Origin: Candidatus Latescibacterota bacterium
GTDB lineage: Bacteria > Krumholzibacteriota > Krumholzibacteriia > WVZY01
DNA length: 53,130 bases
NCBI GenBank assembly: GCA_020352495.1
Contig: CP070677.1
Span: 2,145,846 to 2,198,975 of the forward strand
Reading direction: 5' to 3'
Shown here in pieces: positions 7,483 through 16,079 of the stretch; the stretch's first letter is position 1, and each line of letters starts with the position of its first letter. The position numbers were made by a program, and so were the translations under genes. The notes under the pieces are model-generated. The model did no database searches. It was not told where the DNA came from and saw only the letters and a program-made list of their open reading frames with translations.

Positions 7483-10197
7483 TTACGAAAACAAGGGGTT
7501 CGGTTTGTCCGGATCGATATCGAGCTCTTTGAACGCCCGCGTGATGACCGACGGATCGATCGCCTTTTCTTGGAGCAGCGCATAGAGAGCAGCAATCGTT
7601 ATGTGCCGTGCGTCGACCTCGAAAAAGTCTCTCAGCGCCTCGCGAGAATCGCTCCTCCCAAAACCATCGGTTCCAAGCGAAACGAGTAAGCCGGGTATCC
7701 ATTTGGCCAACGAGTTGGGAAGCACTTTGAGGTAATCCGTCGCTGCCACAAACACGCCCTCTTCCTTGGAAAGGAGCTTGCCGATGTACGGTAGCTTTGG
7801 TTTTTTTGTTGGGTTCAAAACGTTGGTGCGTTCGGTGGCGATCGCGTCCCTGTAGAGTTCCTTGTAACTCGTCACGCTCCACACATCCGCGGGTACATCG
7901 TACCGCTCGCGGAGAATCTTCTGAGCCTTGATCACCTCGTTTAGGATGGCTCCGCTTCCAAACAGGTGAGCCTTGCACGGTCCACCTTCACGCGGTGACC
8001 GGCCCGCCGCGCCGGTGGTGGTGTTGTCACCGGCCTTGACTTTGTACATTCCCTTGAGGATGCCGTCCTTGACCCCTTTTGGCATCGGGGGCATCGGGTA
8101 GGGCTCGTTCATCACGGTGAGATAATAAAATATGTCTTCCTGTTTCTCGAACATCCGGTAGATGCCATCACGGATAATAACGGCGAGCTCGTAGGCGTAG
8201 GCTGGATCATATGCGATCAGATTCGGGATGGGATAGGCAAGGATTTGACTGTGGCCGTCCTGGTGTTGGAGCCCCTCACCACTAAGTGTCGTCCGCCCGG
8301 AAGTGCCACCCAAAAGAAACCCCCTAGTTCGCATGTCGCCCGCGGCCCAGATCAAATCACCGATCCTCTGGAATCCAAACATCGAATAAAATATGAAAAA
8401 GGGTATCGTGTTTATACCGTGTGTGGCGTACGACGTGCCGGCTGCTATGAACGAACACATCGCGCCGGCCTCGGTAATGCCTTCCTCGAGCACCGCGCCG
8501 TCTTTAGCCTCGCGGTAGTAGAGTAGGTTATCCCGATCGACGGGCTCATAGAGCTGTCCCAAGCGCGAGTAGATCCCCACCTGGCGGAACAACGACTCCA
8601 TTCCAAACGTCCGCGCCTCGTCGGGTACGATCGGAATTACGTATTTGCCTATCCCTTCATCTCGCAGGAGCTTTGACAACAGATGAACGAACGCCATCGT
8701 GGTTGCGACCTCGCGCTCCCCCGTTCCTTTGTAAAACTCTTCGAACAGAGTCTCCGGTGGTGTTCGAAGTCGTTCCGCGTTGACCGTTCGAGTGGGGAGA
8801 TACCCGCCAAGCGCCTGTCGGCGCTGGTGGAGGTACTCGATCTCTTCGCTGTCGTCCGACGGTTTGTAGAACGGCGCATCTGCGATGTCGTCATCCGATA
8901 TGGGGATCGAAAACCGACTCCGGAACTCCCGTAGCTCCTGTTCATTGAGTTTCTTCTGTTGGTGCGTGATGTTTTTTCCCTCGCCGCTCTCGCCGAGACC
9001 ATATCCTTTTATCGTGTGCGCGAGGATCACCGTTGGGGAACCAGTATGCTCGACCGCCGCCTTGTAGGCGGCGCAGACTTTACCGGGGTCGTGGCCGCCC
9101 CGACGGAGCTTTTGCAGCTGCTCGTCCGAGTAGCTCTTGACGAGATCCAGCAGTTCGGGGTGTTTTCCAAAAAAATCTTTTCGAATGTAATCGCCGCTTG
9201 AGACCGTGTATTTCTGGTATTGTCCGTCAACGACTTCGCCCATACGTTTGACCAACAGACCGGAAGCGTCTTTCTCAAGGAGAGGATCCCAGTCGTCCCC
9301 CCAGATGACCTTGATGACATTCCACCCCGCCCCACGAAATGCCGCCTCCAACTCCTGGATGATTTTCCCATTGCCACGAACCGGCCCGTCGAGGCGCTGA
9401 AGGTTGCAGTTGACAACGAAGATCAGGTTGTCGAGCTGTTCGCGGGACGCAAGCGTTATGGCGCCGAGTGCTTCGGGTTCATCCAATTCACCGTCCCCCA
9501 AGAAAGCCCAGACCTTTTCTTCAGCGTGAGGTTTGAGACCGCGGTTGAAGAGGTAGTGATTAAAACGGGCTTGGTAGATAGCCATGATGGGGGAGAGTCC
9601 CATCGAAACGGTCGGGAATTCCCAGAAGTTTGGCATCAGCCACGGGTGAGGGTAGCTGGCGAGACCGCCGTGGGCCCCGAGCTCTCTCCGGAAGTTCTCG
9701 AGGTCTTGTTCGGAGCAACGACACTCCAAGAAAGCGCGGGCATAGATTCCGGGAGAGGCGTGTCCTTGAAAGTAGACCATGTCGGAGTCGCGATCCCCCG
9801 TCTTGGCGTGAAGAAAGTGGTTGAACGCAACCTCGAGAAGTGTAGCCGCCGATGCATAGGTGGAGATATGTCCTCCAATCCCACTCTGTTCACGATTGGC
9901 TCTGACCACCATCGCCATCGCGTTCCACCGCACGAGCGACTTGATACGTCGCTCGATCTCGCGGTTGCCCGGGTAGGGTGGTTGTTTGGCGAGTGGGATC
10001 GTGTTGATGTAAGGGGTGTTGCCGGGGTACTGGGATTGAATCCCGTACTTCTGCGCTCGCATCTGAAGACGGCTTATGAGCTCCCGAACCCGTTCGGCGC
10101 CCCCGCGTTTGAATACAGAATCGAGCGACTCGAGCCATTCACGGTTCTCGATCTCGATCGCCTCGGGCGACAGTTTCTCGTCTGATTTATCCGTCAT
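7483..10197 (-). CDS. aceE: Pyruvate dehydrogenase E1, homodimeric type
   Basis: This enzyme decarboxylates pyruvate with thiamin diphosphate and acetylates the lipoyl group of E2. The ATG at 10197, behind GAGAGG, gives 904 residues, close to the E. coli enzyme (887). The thiamin diphosphate motif is seen as GDGELDEPE followed by NCNLQRLDGPVRGNGKIIQELE, and the N-terminal segment GGHISTYASAATLLEVAFNHF is characteristic of the single-chain E1. It heads the leftward operon aceE-aceF-lpd. The alpha/beta-type E1 elsewhere in the window belongs to a different complex. Confidence 0.96.
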   Translation of the reverse strand: MTDKSDEKLSPEAIEIENREWLESLDSVFKRGGAERVRELISRLQMRAQKYGIQSQYPGNTPYINTIPLAKQPPYPGNREIERRIKSLVRWNAMAMVVRANREQSGIGGHISTYASAATLLEVAFNHFLHAKTGDRDSDMVYFQGHASPGIYARAFLECRCSEQDLENFRRELGAHGGLASYPHPWLMPNFWEFPTVSMGLSPIMAIYQARFNHYLFNRGLKPHAEEKVWAFLGDGELDEPEALGAITLASREQLDNLIFVVNCNLQRLDGPVRGNGKIIQELEAAFRGAGWNVIKVIWGDDWDPLLEKDASGLLVKRMGEVVDGQYQKYTVSSGDYIRKDFFGKHPELLDLVKSYSDEQLQKLRRGGHDPGKVCAAYKAAVEHTGSPTVILAHTIKGYGLGESGEGKNITHQQKKLNEQELREFRSRFSIPISDDDIADAPFYKPSDDSEEIEYLHQRRQALGGYLPTRTVNAERLRTPPETLFEEFYKGTGEREVATTMAFVHLLSKLLRDEGIGKYVIPIVPDEARTFGMESLFRQVGIYSRLGQLYEPVDRDNLLYYREAKDGAVLEEGITEAGAMCSFIAAGTSYATHGINTIPFFIFYSMFGFQRIGDLIWAAGDMRTRGFLLGGTSGRTTLSGEGLQHQDGHSQILAYPIPNLIAYDPAYAYELAVIIRDGIYRMFEKQEDIFYYLTVMNEPYPMPPMPKGVKDGILKGMYKVKAGDNTTTGAAGRSPREGGPCKAHLFGSGAILNEVIKAQKILRERYDVPADVWSVTSYKELYRDAIATERTNVLNPTKKPKLPYIGKLLSKEEGVFVAATDYLKVLPNSLAKWIPGLLVSLGTDGFGRSDSREALRDFFEVDARHITIAALYALLQEKAIDPSVITRAFKELDIDPDKPNPLFS

Positions 10198-10556
10198 TGG
10201 AACCTCTCGAGCGAGACGGCACCCACTCAACTCAGTCTTCAGAGAATGATGTTAGATGGTAACACGTTCAAATCCACCTTTTTCGGTGGTGGACCCATCT
10301 CATTTGCGAAGCAACTGGCATCAAATGATCCGAGAAATATGTCCAAAAATATGCGCCCTCCTCTGAAATCTCAAGCGCTTTGCACCCCGATCGAGCATTG
10401 GGGGCGGGCTACGTCTGACCGACCGGAGGGACCGACGATGTGTAGATGTAACTTGTTTAATTATAATCACATATATGGCTGTATCGGGGTCTGGTATTCT
10501 GTCGCGGCGATTTCAAAAGAACCCTCTTGCCACCCGAATCGAAATGCGTATTTTTG
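10198..10556. other. Intergenic region upstream of aceE (no gene seen)
   Basis: It holds no convincing ORF. A small hairpin (CCACC, 6-base loop, GGTGG at about 10275-10291) lies in the aceE leader. A TATAAT-like word near 10471 reads on both strands but has no good -35. The aceE promoter was not located with confidence. Confidence 0.4.
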
Positions 10557-10586
10557 TTGACAGCTGGAACGTGGATCGCGTACTTA
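10557..10586 (+). promoter_or_regulatory. Candidate promoter of the small zinc protein gene
   Basis: A perfect TTGACA -35 is followed after 18 bp by TACTTA, a weak -10. The start would be near 10593, about 115 bases upstream of the 49-residue gene. Confidence 0.4.
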
Positions 10587-10707
10587 AATGCCAGGCACGC
10601 CAAACAGGTTCAAGAGTCGCGATTTAAGAAAAACTGGCTCTGGGGCGCGATGTCTCTCGGGATGGCTACTCCACCATCGTCGGACGACGGACAAGGAGAG
10701 GCTGACT

Positions 10708-10857
10708 ATGGAGGAATTTTGCGCGTACTGCGGCGATGAGATATTGGGCGAAGTTGTTCGGCATGATGACAACGTGTTTTGTTGTCAGGAATGTCTCGAC
10801 GCCTACAACGACGAGGCGTTGCTCTTTTTGGAGGAGGACGAGCGAGACGACATCTAG
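10708..10857 (+). CDS. Small zinc-binding protein (49 residues)
   Basis: The ATG at 10708 is chosen for the strong SD AAGGAGAGG seven bases upstream. The product begins MEEFCAYCGDEI and contains a second pair in NVFCCQECLDAYN, so two CxxC knuckles (CAYC and CQEC, with an extra Cys) are set about 20 residues apart, like a treble-clef or TRASH/YHS-type zinc site. The C-terminal third is very acidic (LFLEEDERDDI). I do not recognise a named family. It could be a metal sensor, chaperone or adaptor. A hairpin terminator follows, so it is a monocistronic unit just upstream of a kinase that itself ends in zinc ribbons. Confidence 0.7.
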   Translation: MEEFCAYCGDEILGEVVRHDDNVFCCQECLDAYNDEALLFLEEDERDDI

Positions 10858-10882
10858 AACAAGTCAGGACGGCTGCCCGGCA

Positions 10883-10910
10883 GGATGGTTTTTGTGGCCA
10901 TCCCGTTTTT
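10883..10910 (+). terminator. Intrinsic terminator after the small zinc protein
   Basis: GGATGG, a 9-base loop, CCATCC, then CG and a T5 run. It ends the transcript about 50 bases after the stop codon. Confidence 0.7.
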
Positions 10911-10994
10911 CTCTCCCACCCGGGTCTCCACCAATCATTCCGACACCGAAATCCGCTCCATAATCCCCCTGTAGCGCGTTATCAACAAACAGGG

Positions 10995-11023
10995 TTGCTG
11001 CGATTAAGCTGTTTTGCTAGTAT
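10995..11023 (+). promoter_or_regulatory. Candidate promoter of the kinase gene
   Basis: TTGCTG, 17 bp, TAGTAT. The match is moderate, and transcription would give a leader of about 130 bases. The kinase ATG has no clear SD. Confidence 0.4.
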
Positions 11024-11157
11024 GTTTTGTCGCGCCGGTTCCGCTTGCCCATTGTCTTCATTGTTTTTCGGGCTGATCGTTGGTGGCTCGAACACGAGGC
11101 GAGCACGAAGACCAGTGGTCGCGTGGAAATCGATGGTCGATTTGATCAAATAGCGAA

Positions 11158-12453
11158 ATGGCTAAACGACTTTACATAGGCAAGAAAATCGGGAAGTACA
11201 AGCTTCTAAAAAAAATGGGCGACGGGGCCTTTGGTGTAGTCTACAACGCGTACGACCAGGTGGAGGGCCGACACGTTGCGCTAAAGATACAGAATGAACC
11301 CGACGCCAAAACCGACATTCTCCGTTATTTCAAACAGGAAGTCCGTCTTCTCTCCAGAGTCGATCATCAAAACATACTCAAACTGAAAAACGCGGACATC
11401 TTCGACGGGCGGCTCTATATTGTCTCAGAGTTGGGTCTTGGCAGCCTCGCTGACAAGGATCGACGTTCGATCCGGGTCACGTTTGCTCTGGAAGTGCTAA
11501 AGCAGATCCTAGAGGCACTCATAGAGGTTCAAAAACACAACATCGTCCACAGAGATATCAAACCGGAAAACATCATTCTTTTTCCTGGCAACATCGCAAA
11601 ACTCGGTGATTTTGGGATCGCAAAGGTACTCGAAAGAGTGGGAAAGACGGTTGCCACCGATGCCGGAACACAAGGCTACTTTGCGCCCGAGCAGATCTTT
11701 GGCCAGCCGTCTTTTGCGTCGGACATATTCTCGCTTGGGCTTGTGTTCTATGAGTTGATTACCGGTGAACTCCCGAGGTGGCCATTCCAATGGCCGTTCG
11801 TCGGAAAAGACAAGTTCAACAAACGGGTCCCGGTGAATGTGAGACCGGTGATCAGAAAATCGCTTGAGTTCGACGAGCGGGGGAGGTACCCAGACGCGCT
11901 CACCATGTACAACGATCTCTTGAGTGCGAGAAACAGACAAAACAACGTGCAAAGCACCGTGTCGAAAAAAAGGATGATGCCATGGCGCAAATATCGGGAA
12001 CTCGAGTTTTCGACCAGGTACTCAAATCTTCTGGAACTGAAATTCAAATGTTTTCAATGTGCTGGGCCCATATCGGAATACATGGTGTATTGCCCATGGT
12101 GCGGAACGGACAAGAATTCATTCAAGGGAATCAGCGGCTTTCCGGCGGTGTGTAAACGATGCCATCGCGGCGTCAAGGACGAGTGGGACTACTGTCCGTG
12201 GTGTTATGGCAAAAAGTTCTCCTGGGCGGATGTCTGGTTAACAGAGGATAAACGTTACGTCAAGAAATGTCCCAATCGAAACTGTGATGAGCGGAGAATA
12301 ATGCGGTGGATGCACTATTGTCCGTGGTGTCGCGCAAAGCTCAAACCATGGATAGTCAAACAACTCGACGGCCGGTGCAAAAAGTGCCGGTGGAGCATCG
12401 CGGCAGATTACTGGGATTTCTGCGCGTGGTGCGGTGAAACGGTCAAGTCATAG
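11158..12453 (+). CDS. Ser/Thr protein kinase with four C-terminal zinc ribbons
   Basis: This is a Hanks-type kinase of 431 residues. The catalytic domain spans about residues 14-270 with glycine loop GDGAFG (21-26), ATP-binding Lys43, HRDIKPEN (catalytic Asp133), DFG (151-153) and APE (176-178), so it should be active. Residues 298-425 hold four consecutive CxxC-N10/11-CxxC ribbons: C298/301/312/315, C332/335/346/349, C371/376/388/391 and C407/410/422/425. Each second half reads CPWC or CAWC. There is no membrane segment, PASTA or other extracellular sensor, so it is probably cytosolic. The ribbons may bind nucleic acid, protein or sense metal or redox state; this is inference. The third ribbon has a CPNRNC variant. 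Confidence 0.9.
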   Translation: MAKRLYIGKKIGKYKLLKKMGDGAFGVVYNAYDQVEGRHVALKIQNEPDAKTDILRYFKQEVRLLSRVDHQNILKLKNADIFDGRLYIVSELGLGSLADKDRRSIRVTFALEVLKQILEALIEVQKHNIVHRDIKPENIILFPGNIAKLGDFGIAKVLERVGKTVATDAGTQGYFAPEQIFGQPSFASDIFSLGLVFYELITGELPRWPFQWPFVGKDKFNKRVPVNVRPVIRKSLEFDERGRYPDALTMYNDLLSARNRQNNVQSTVSKKRMMPWRKYRELEFSTRYSNLLELKFKCFQCAGPISEYMVYCPWCGTDKNSFKGISGFPAVCKRCHRGVKDEWDYCPWCYGKKFSWADVWLTEDKRYVKKCPNRNCDERRIMRWMHYCPWCRAKLKPWIVKQLDGRCKKCRWSIAADYWDFCAWCGETVKS

Positions 12454-12473
12454 CCCCTTCACCCGAACTCGAT

Positions 12474-13418
12474 CTAGAACCAGATCTTGAGCCCTCCCGT
12501 GAACTGGGCGTTGCTCGCCAGGAAGTCGTCAAACGGTATTATTTCGGTCGCATATGGACTTGACATCTCCCAGGTGGCTTCCACGTTTCCTAACATCAAA
12601 CTGAAATCTATACCCAATGAAAAGTTGGGTGTCACAAATAACTCACCACCCGCGCCCATAAAGAGAAAGTTGCTGTCCTCGGCGTCCACTGAGACGTCGA
12701 CTCCAAATTCCTGTTCTATCGCCTCAATGGCCCTTCCGACTTCGAAGTCCACGAAAGTATGGGCAAGGCCGAGGTTCGCATGAAGCCCCACCCCCGGCGC
12801 TCGATCGGGAAACTGTTGAATCGTCAACAAAAATAGCAGGGAGCGCAATTCCAACGTTCCCAGATCATCACTCAATTCCTCGAGGTCCATCTGGGTGTGC
12901 GCATAGCCGAACTCGAACCCAACCGTCAAGAGCCCGAGACCACTGTCGTATCCCGAGGGTAGATAGAGCGCCGCGCTCGCACGCAGAGCCGGGCCGATCT
13001 GGAACTCCGTCTCGGAGTACCCGTCGATCGCCTCTTCGGTGATGCTTATGATCCCTCCAAACATCCCACCCATGCTAAATATCGGCGTCCTAATCTGACG
13101 TCTCGCCGGTGGTTGGTACGGAGTGAACGTCGTATTGGGTTTTTGTGGACGCGCTTTCTTCTTTGCCGACGGTCTGTTCTCTGGGTTCTGGTAGACAATC
13201 TCGCCGTCTTTCTCGATCTTCCATATCGAGCTCTCGGGGAACGACTTCTCACCCAAAGCGGTCTTCAAGTACACGATACCTTCCTCGGTCCGCAGGAACT
13301 CGCCGGCAATAACTCTGCCGTCCGACAGGTAATAGGTCTGTGTTTCCTGGGCCAAGAGATCCGCATTCGATCCGGCCACGCCGATCGCTAGACAACATAT
13401 GAACGTTATCCACTTCAT
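12474..13418 (-). CDS. Outer-membrane beta-barrel-like protein with N-terminal SH3-like segment
   Basis: The ATG at 13418 follows AAGGA and gives a signal peptide ending near LLAQE (about residue 25). The first segment (YYLSDGRVIAGEFLRTEEGIVYLKT) looks like a small beta-barrel seen in proteins that monitor or display peptides. After a basic, Pro-rich linker (residues 85-115) come alternating amphipathic strands with MGAGGELFVTPNFSLGIDFSLMLG and a terminal aromatic GGLKIWF, typical of OmpW/porin-like barrels whose last residue is Phe. Specific function unknown. Confidence 0.7.
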   Translation of the reverse strand: MKWITFICCLAIGVAGSNADLLAQETQTYYLSDGRVIAGEFLRTEEGIVYLKTALGEKSFPESSIWKIEKDGEIVYQNPENRPSAKKKARPQKPNTTFTPYQPPARRQIRTPIFSMGGMFGGIISITEEAIDGYSETEFQIGPALRASAALYLPSGYDSGLGLLTVGFEFGYAHTQMDLEELSDDLGTLELRSLLFLLTIQQFPDRAPGVGLHANLGLAHTFVDFEVGRAIEAIEQEFGVDVSVDAEDSNFLFMGAGGELFVTPNFSLGIDFSLMLGNVEATWEMSSPYATEIIPFDDFLASNAQFTGGLKIWF

Positions 13419-13854
13419 AGACGCATCCTTTCTTGAGTCTCGTTTTAGGGGGTCGAGTAAGGACACTCGGTAACATCAGGGGGATTGGCGCATTCCTTGG
13501 CTTCGGAATCCTCGAGCGGGAGGATCCACCCGCCTAGGGACCGAGAATCCAGCGCGCCGTTTGTCGTAAGGTGGCTGAAAAACTCGTGCTGTGGTGCTCG
13601 GAAAAGCATACCATCCGACCGGAATTAGTGCAAAAAGATTTGACCGATTTGATCCGACGTTTCATTCGATACAGTTACGACTTTTGTCTCTTGGGATTCG
13701 CGGTGTGGGTCACATGTGGCGGTGGCACCGGGGTCTCGAGCCCGGGGCCAGCCGATCATCGTATCGAGCACTTCACAGATTGACGGTGGGGCACGGCGAT
13801 CATATAGTGCTCACATAGCTCAAACTCCAATTGGCCCTCCCGGAGAATGATGGA
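13419..13854. other. Intergenic region (no gene supported)
   Basis: I see no coding region with a plausible start and product on either strand. Short open frames here have no SD and read like random sequence. The promoter of the barrel protein gene on the minus strand probably lies here but was not found convincingly. Confidence 0.4.
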
Positions 13855-14712
13855 TCATTGCCAGTTTCGTCTGAGTTCGTTGACCGTGTCGTCCGTTCGC
13901 GAGCGAAGGATCTCCATGTTGCGCTCGCGAGCAAACCGGGCGGCGTGATGTCGGCTACCTCGGTAGTATCTTGTGAACAACATCGTGCTGAACACGGCGA
14001 GGGCCACTCGCCTCTCTCTTATGGAATGGATCAGGAGGGCACCACAGGCGGTGTTCAACGCGAGAGAGTGAAAACCGTCGAGCCATTTTCCCGCGTAAAA
14101 CTGTCCGGCGCCGGGGATCACGGTCGATAACCTTCGCGCCGTCTTGGGTGATTTCAAATCCGCGGATTCCATGCGGTCAAAAAGCGAGTCGATCCTTACC
14201 CATTGGGGACCCGAAACGGATTCGCGTAACGGCAGGAGGCTTTTTTGGGCCTCGGGCCACCTGAACGCTTCGAGTTGGGTCATTGCCAGGTGGATGGTGG
14301 CTCGTTGGTAGATTTCTGGGTGAAGAGTGCAACGTTGTGCGAGAAAGAACTCCAGCTCTGCCGCCGGGCGAAGTCCCATCGAAAGCAGAATTTCACCGGC
14401 ATCGAGACGTCGCTCGCACCGGACGCTGTCGGTTTCCGCGAGCGCGATGGCCCTTCGTGTCGTTTCCAACGCGTGGTCCCACTCTTTCAGCTCTCTGTAA
14501 CACCGGGAAATCCGCCCGTAGCAGTGGTCCCGGTGGGGGCTCGATGGGTTGAGAAACAGGTATCTCTTGTACTCGGTGATCGCGGCGTCCCAATGGCCTT
14601 GCGTGAAGAATGTGTCGGCTGTCAACGGCCCTCGAACAGAAGCGGACGCGGTCACCGGCGACGCGTGAATGGCCAAAGCGATTGTGACAACAATGAGTGG
14701 GTTGAGTGTCAT
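13855..14712 (-). CDS. Secreted TPR protein with C-terminal DUF5683-like membrane segment
   Basis: The 285-residue protein has a short signal-like N-terminus. TPR-like helices follow (GHWDAAITEYKRYLFLNPSS, RCYRELKEWDHALETTRRAIAL). The C-terminal part contains PGAGQFYAGKWLDGFHSLALNTACGALL, the pattern of DUF5683-type proteins: PGxGQxYxGxxxxG followed by hydrophobic helices. Its ATG overlaps the stop of the upstream disrupted gene (ATGA), so the two were once translationally coupled. The degraded neighbour carries the same TPR plus DUF5683 arrangement, making this an intact partial paralogue. Function unknown, envelope-associated. Confidence 0.65.
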   Translation of the reverse strand: MTLNPLIVVTIALAIHASPVTASASVRGPLTADTFFTQGHWDAAITEYKRYLFLNPSSPHRDHCYGRISRCYRELKEWDHALETTRRAIALAETDSVRCERRLDAGEILLSMGLRPAAELEFFLAQRCTLHPEIYQRATIHLAMTQLEAFRWPEAQKSLLPLRESVSGPQWVRIDSLFDRMESADLKSPKTARRLSTVIPGAGQFYAGKWLDGFHSLALNTACGALLIHSIRERRVALAVFSTMLFTRYYRGSRHHAARFARERNMEILRSRTDDTVNELRRNWQ

Positions 14713-16036
14713 GGCTCGAAACTGATGTCGTCCGCCAAGGTTTTGATGCTCTCTCGAAGTTGAGTTTTGGCCGTTTCATCGGCGTTCCGAGCGGCGACGG
14801 CCGTGCCGTAGATGTTCCCCGCGTAAAAACCCGGGGTGAGTTCCCCAAACAGCCATCACTGGACCGAATCGGTGCCGCGATCGTCGAAACCTTCCACCGC
14901 CGCCCAACCCGTCAACGAAATGACGATCAAGGAAAACACACCGTCCCACGTTCTCCCCAGCCATATCCTGCCGGATCCCGGGACGATGGCCGAGAGCAAT
15001 GACGCTTTGCGGTACTCTTGGGTTTGTGATGCAACCCTTGGCTTGCAAGGATTCTGAGGTTGTCGAGGAGCGCGCCGGCTTCTCGGACTTCGTCATCTGT
15101 TGTTCGATCCAGTGTCTCATTGGCGTTGTTCCATTCGCCCATCAACATATAACTGACTATCAACGGCAACCGGGTCGAGCACGCACGGTGTTTCGGGTTG
15201 TCGGAAATGTCCTTTGCATTGAGTCGCCGCGCCGCATTCTCATATTCACCTCGATCCCAGTCGAGGTAGCTCAGCTGCCTCAGGGCAGCGCAGCCGAGTC
15301 CGTTCAAGCCCTGGTAGGCGAGAATCTGATCGAAATAACGCTCAGCCGTCGCCGTCTCTCCAGAACGACGAAGACAAATGCCAATTTCGAGACGAATGCT
15401 GTCCGCCCTGTTCCCATCGCTACCCGACAGAAAGAGGAACCGCTCGTACTCGGCGGCCGCCCTCCGGTAGTCTCCTTGATCGCGAAGGTAGTCACCAAAA
15501 AGCCGGATACGAGTCAGGTTCTCGCTGTCGTCCGTGTCGCTCGTTTTTTCGCGAGAGGGTCGTTTGTCCCTGTATTCACATTTGATGGATATTTTGCTTT
15601 CTGCGGCGGCCTGGAACGAGATTCACCGTCTCGGTTGTGTCCCCGCCACAACACTGAGCCATCGACCGGATCAAGCGCTTTGCCGGTCCACGGATCCTGA
15701 CGTACTCAGACCGTTGCAACGGAGCAATCTGTCGGATGTCATCAGTACACCCTGAAACCCAAACCTGGAGACCGCCTCCCGGCCAAAATGCGAACAGCTT
15801 GGCTCGAAGTTGCATCCGGGAAGATCCTGTGATGACAACAAGATTTGGTACAGTTGGATTCCCCCCGACAACAAGAATGCAACCTCGTTGCCCGACTTTC
15901 CCCGGCTGTATGGAGTCGTGTCCGTGGCGGATACATGTACGTTGGCCCACGCGGGTCGGTTGCCAAAATCGATCGTCCCTGCCAAAAAGACGGATAAAAC
16001 GATCGAGACGCCGAGAAAACGTACAGGATCTTTCAT
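14711..16036 (-). pseudogene. Disrupted YidD-TPR-DUF5683 fusion gene
   Basis: The gene starts intact at 16036 with a signal peptide, then a YidD-like core (YQILLSSQDLPGCNFEPSCSHF, GFQGVLMTSDRLLRC). The frame stops at 15671, but the expected continuation (DPWTGKALDPVDG) is in another frame from about 15705. Near 15545, beside an A6 run, the reading shifts again into a TPR domain (RIRLFGDYLRDQGDYRRAAAEYE). Near 15025 it shifts into a DUF5683-like end (LLSAIVPGSGRIWLGRTWDG) that has an in-frame TGA at about 14856. It ends in an ATGA overlap with the next gene. Three indels and one nonsense codon suggest decay; assembly errors are the alternative. YidD normally aids membrane-protein insertion, but this secreted version may do something else. 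Confidence 0.75.
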
Positions 16037-16079
16037 ATCTCTTCGATGTCCTCAACTCGACTCGGGGAGGCTCCGATCA

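Noticed and set aside
9220..10185. Plus-strand frame of 321 codons inside aceE
   Set aside because: It lies entirely antisense to aceE and reads as low-information sequence.
13571..13818. Plus-strand small frames between the barrel and TPR genes
   Set aside because: No SD, no family resemblance and poor start context.
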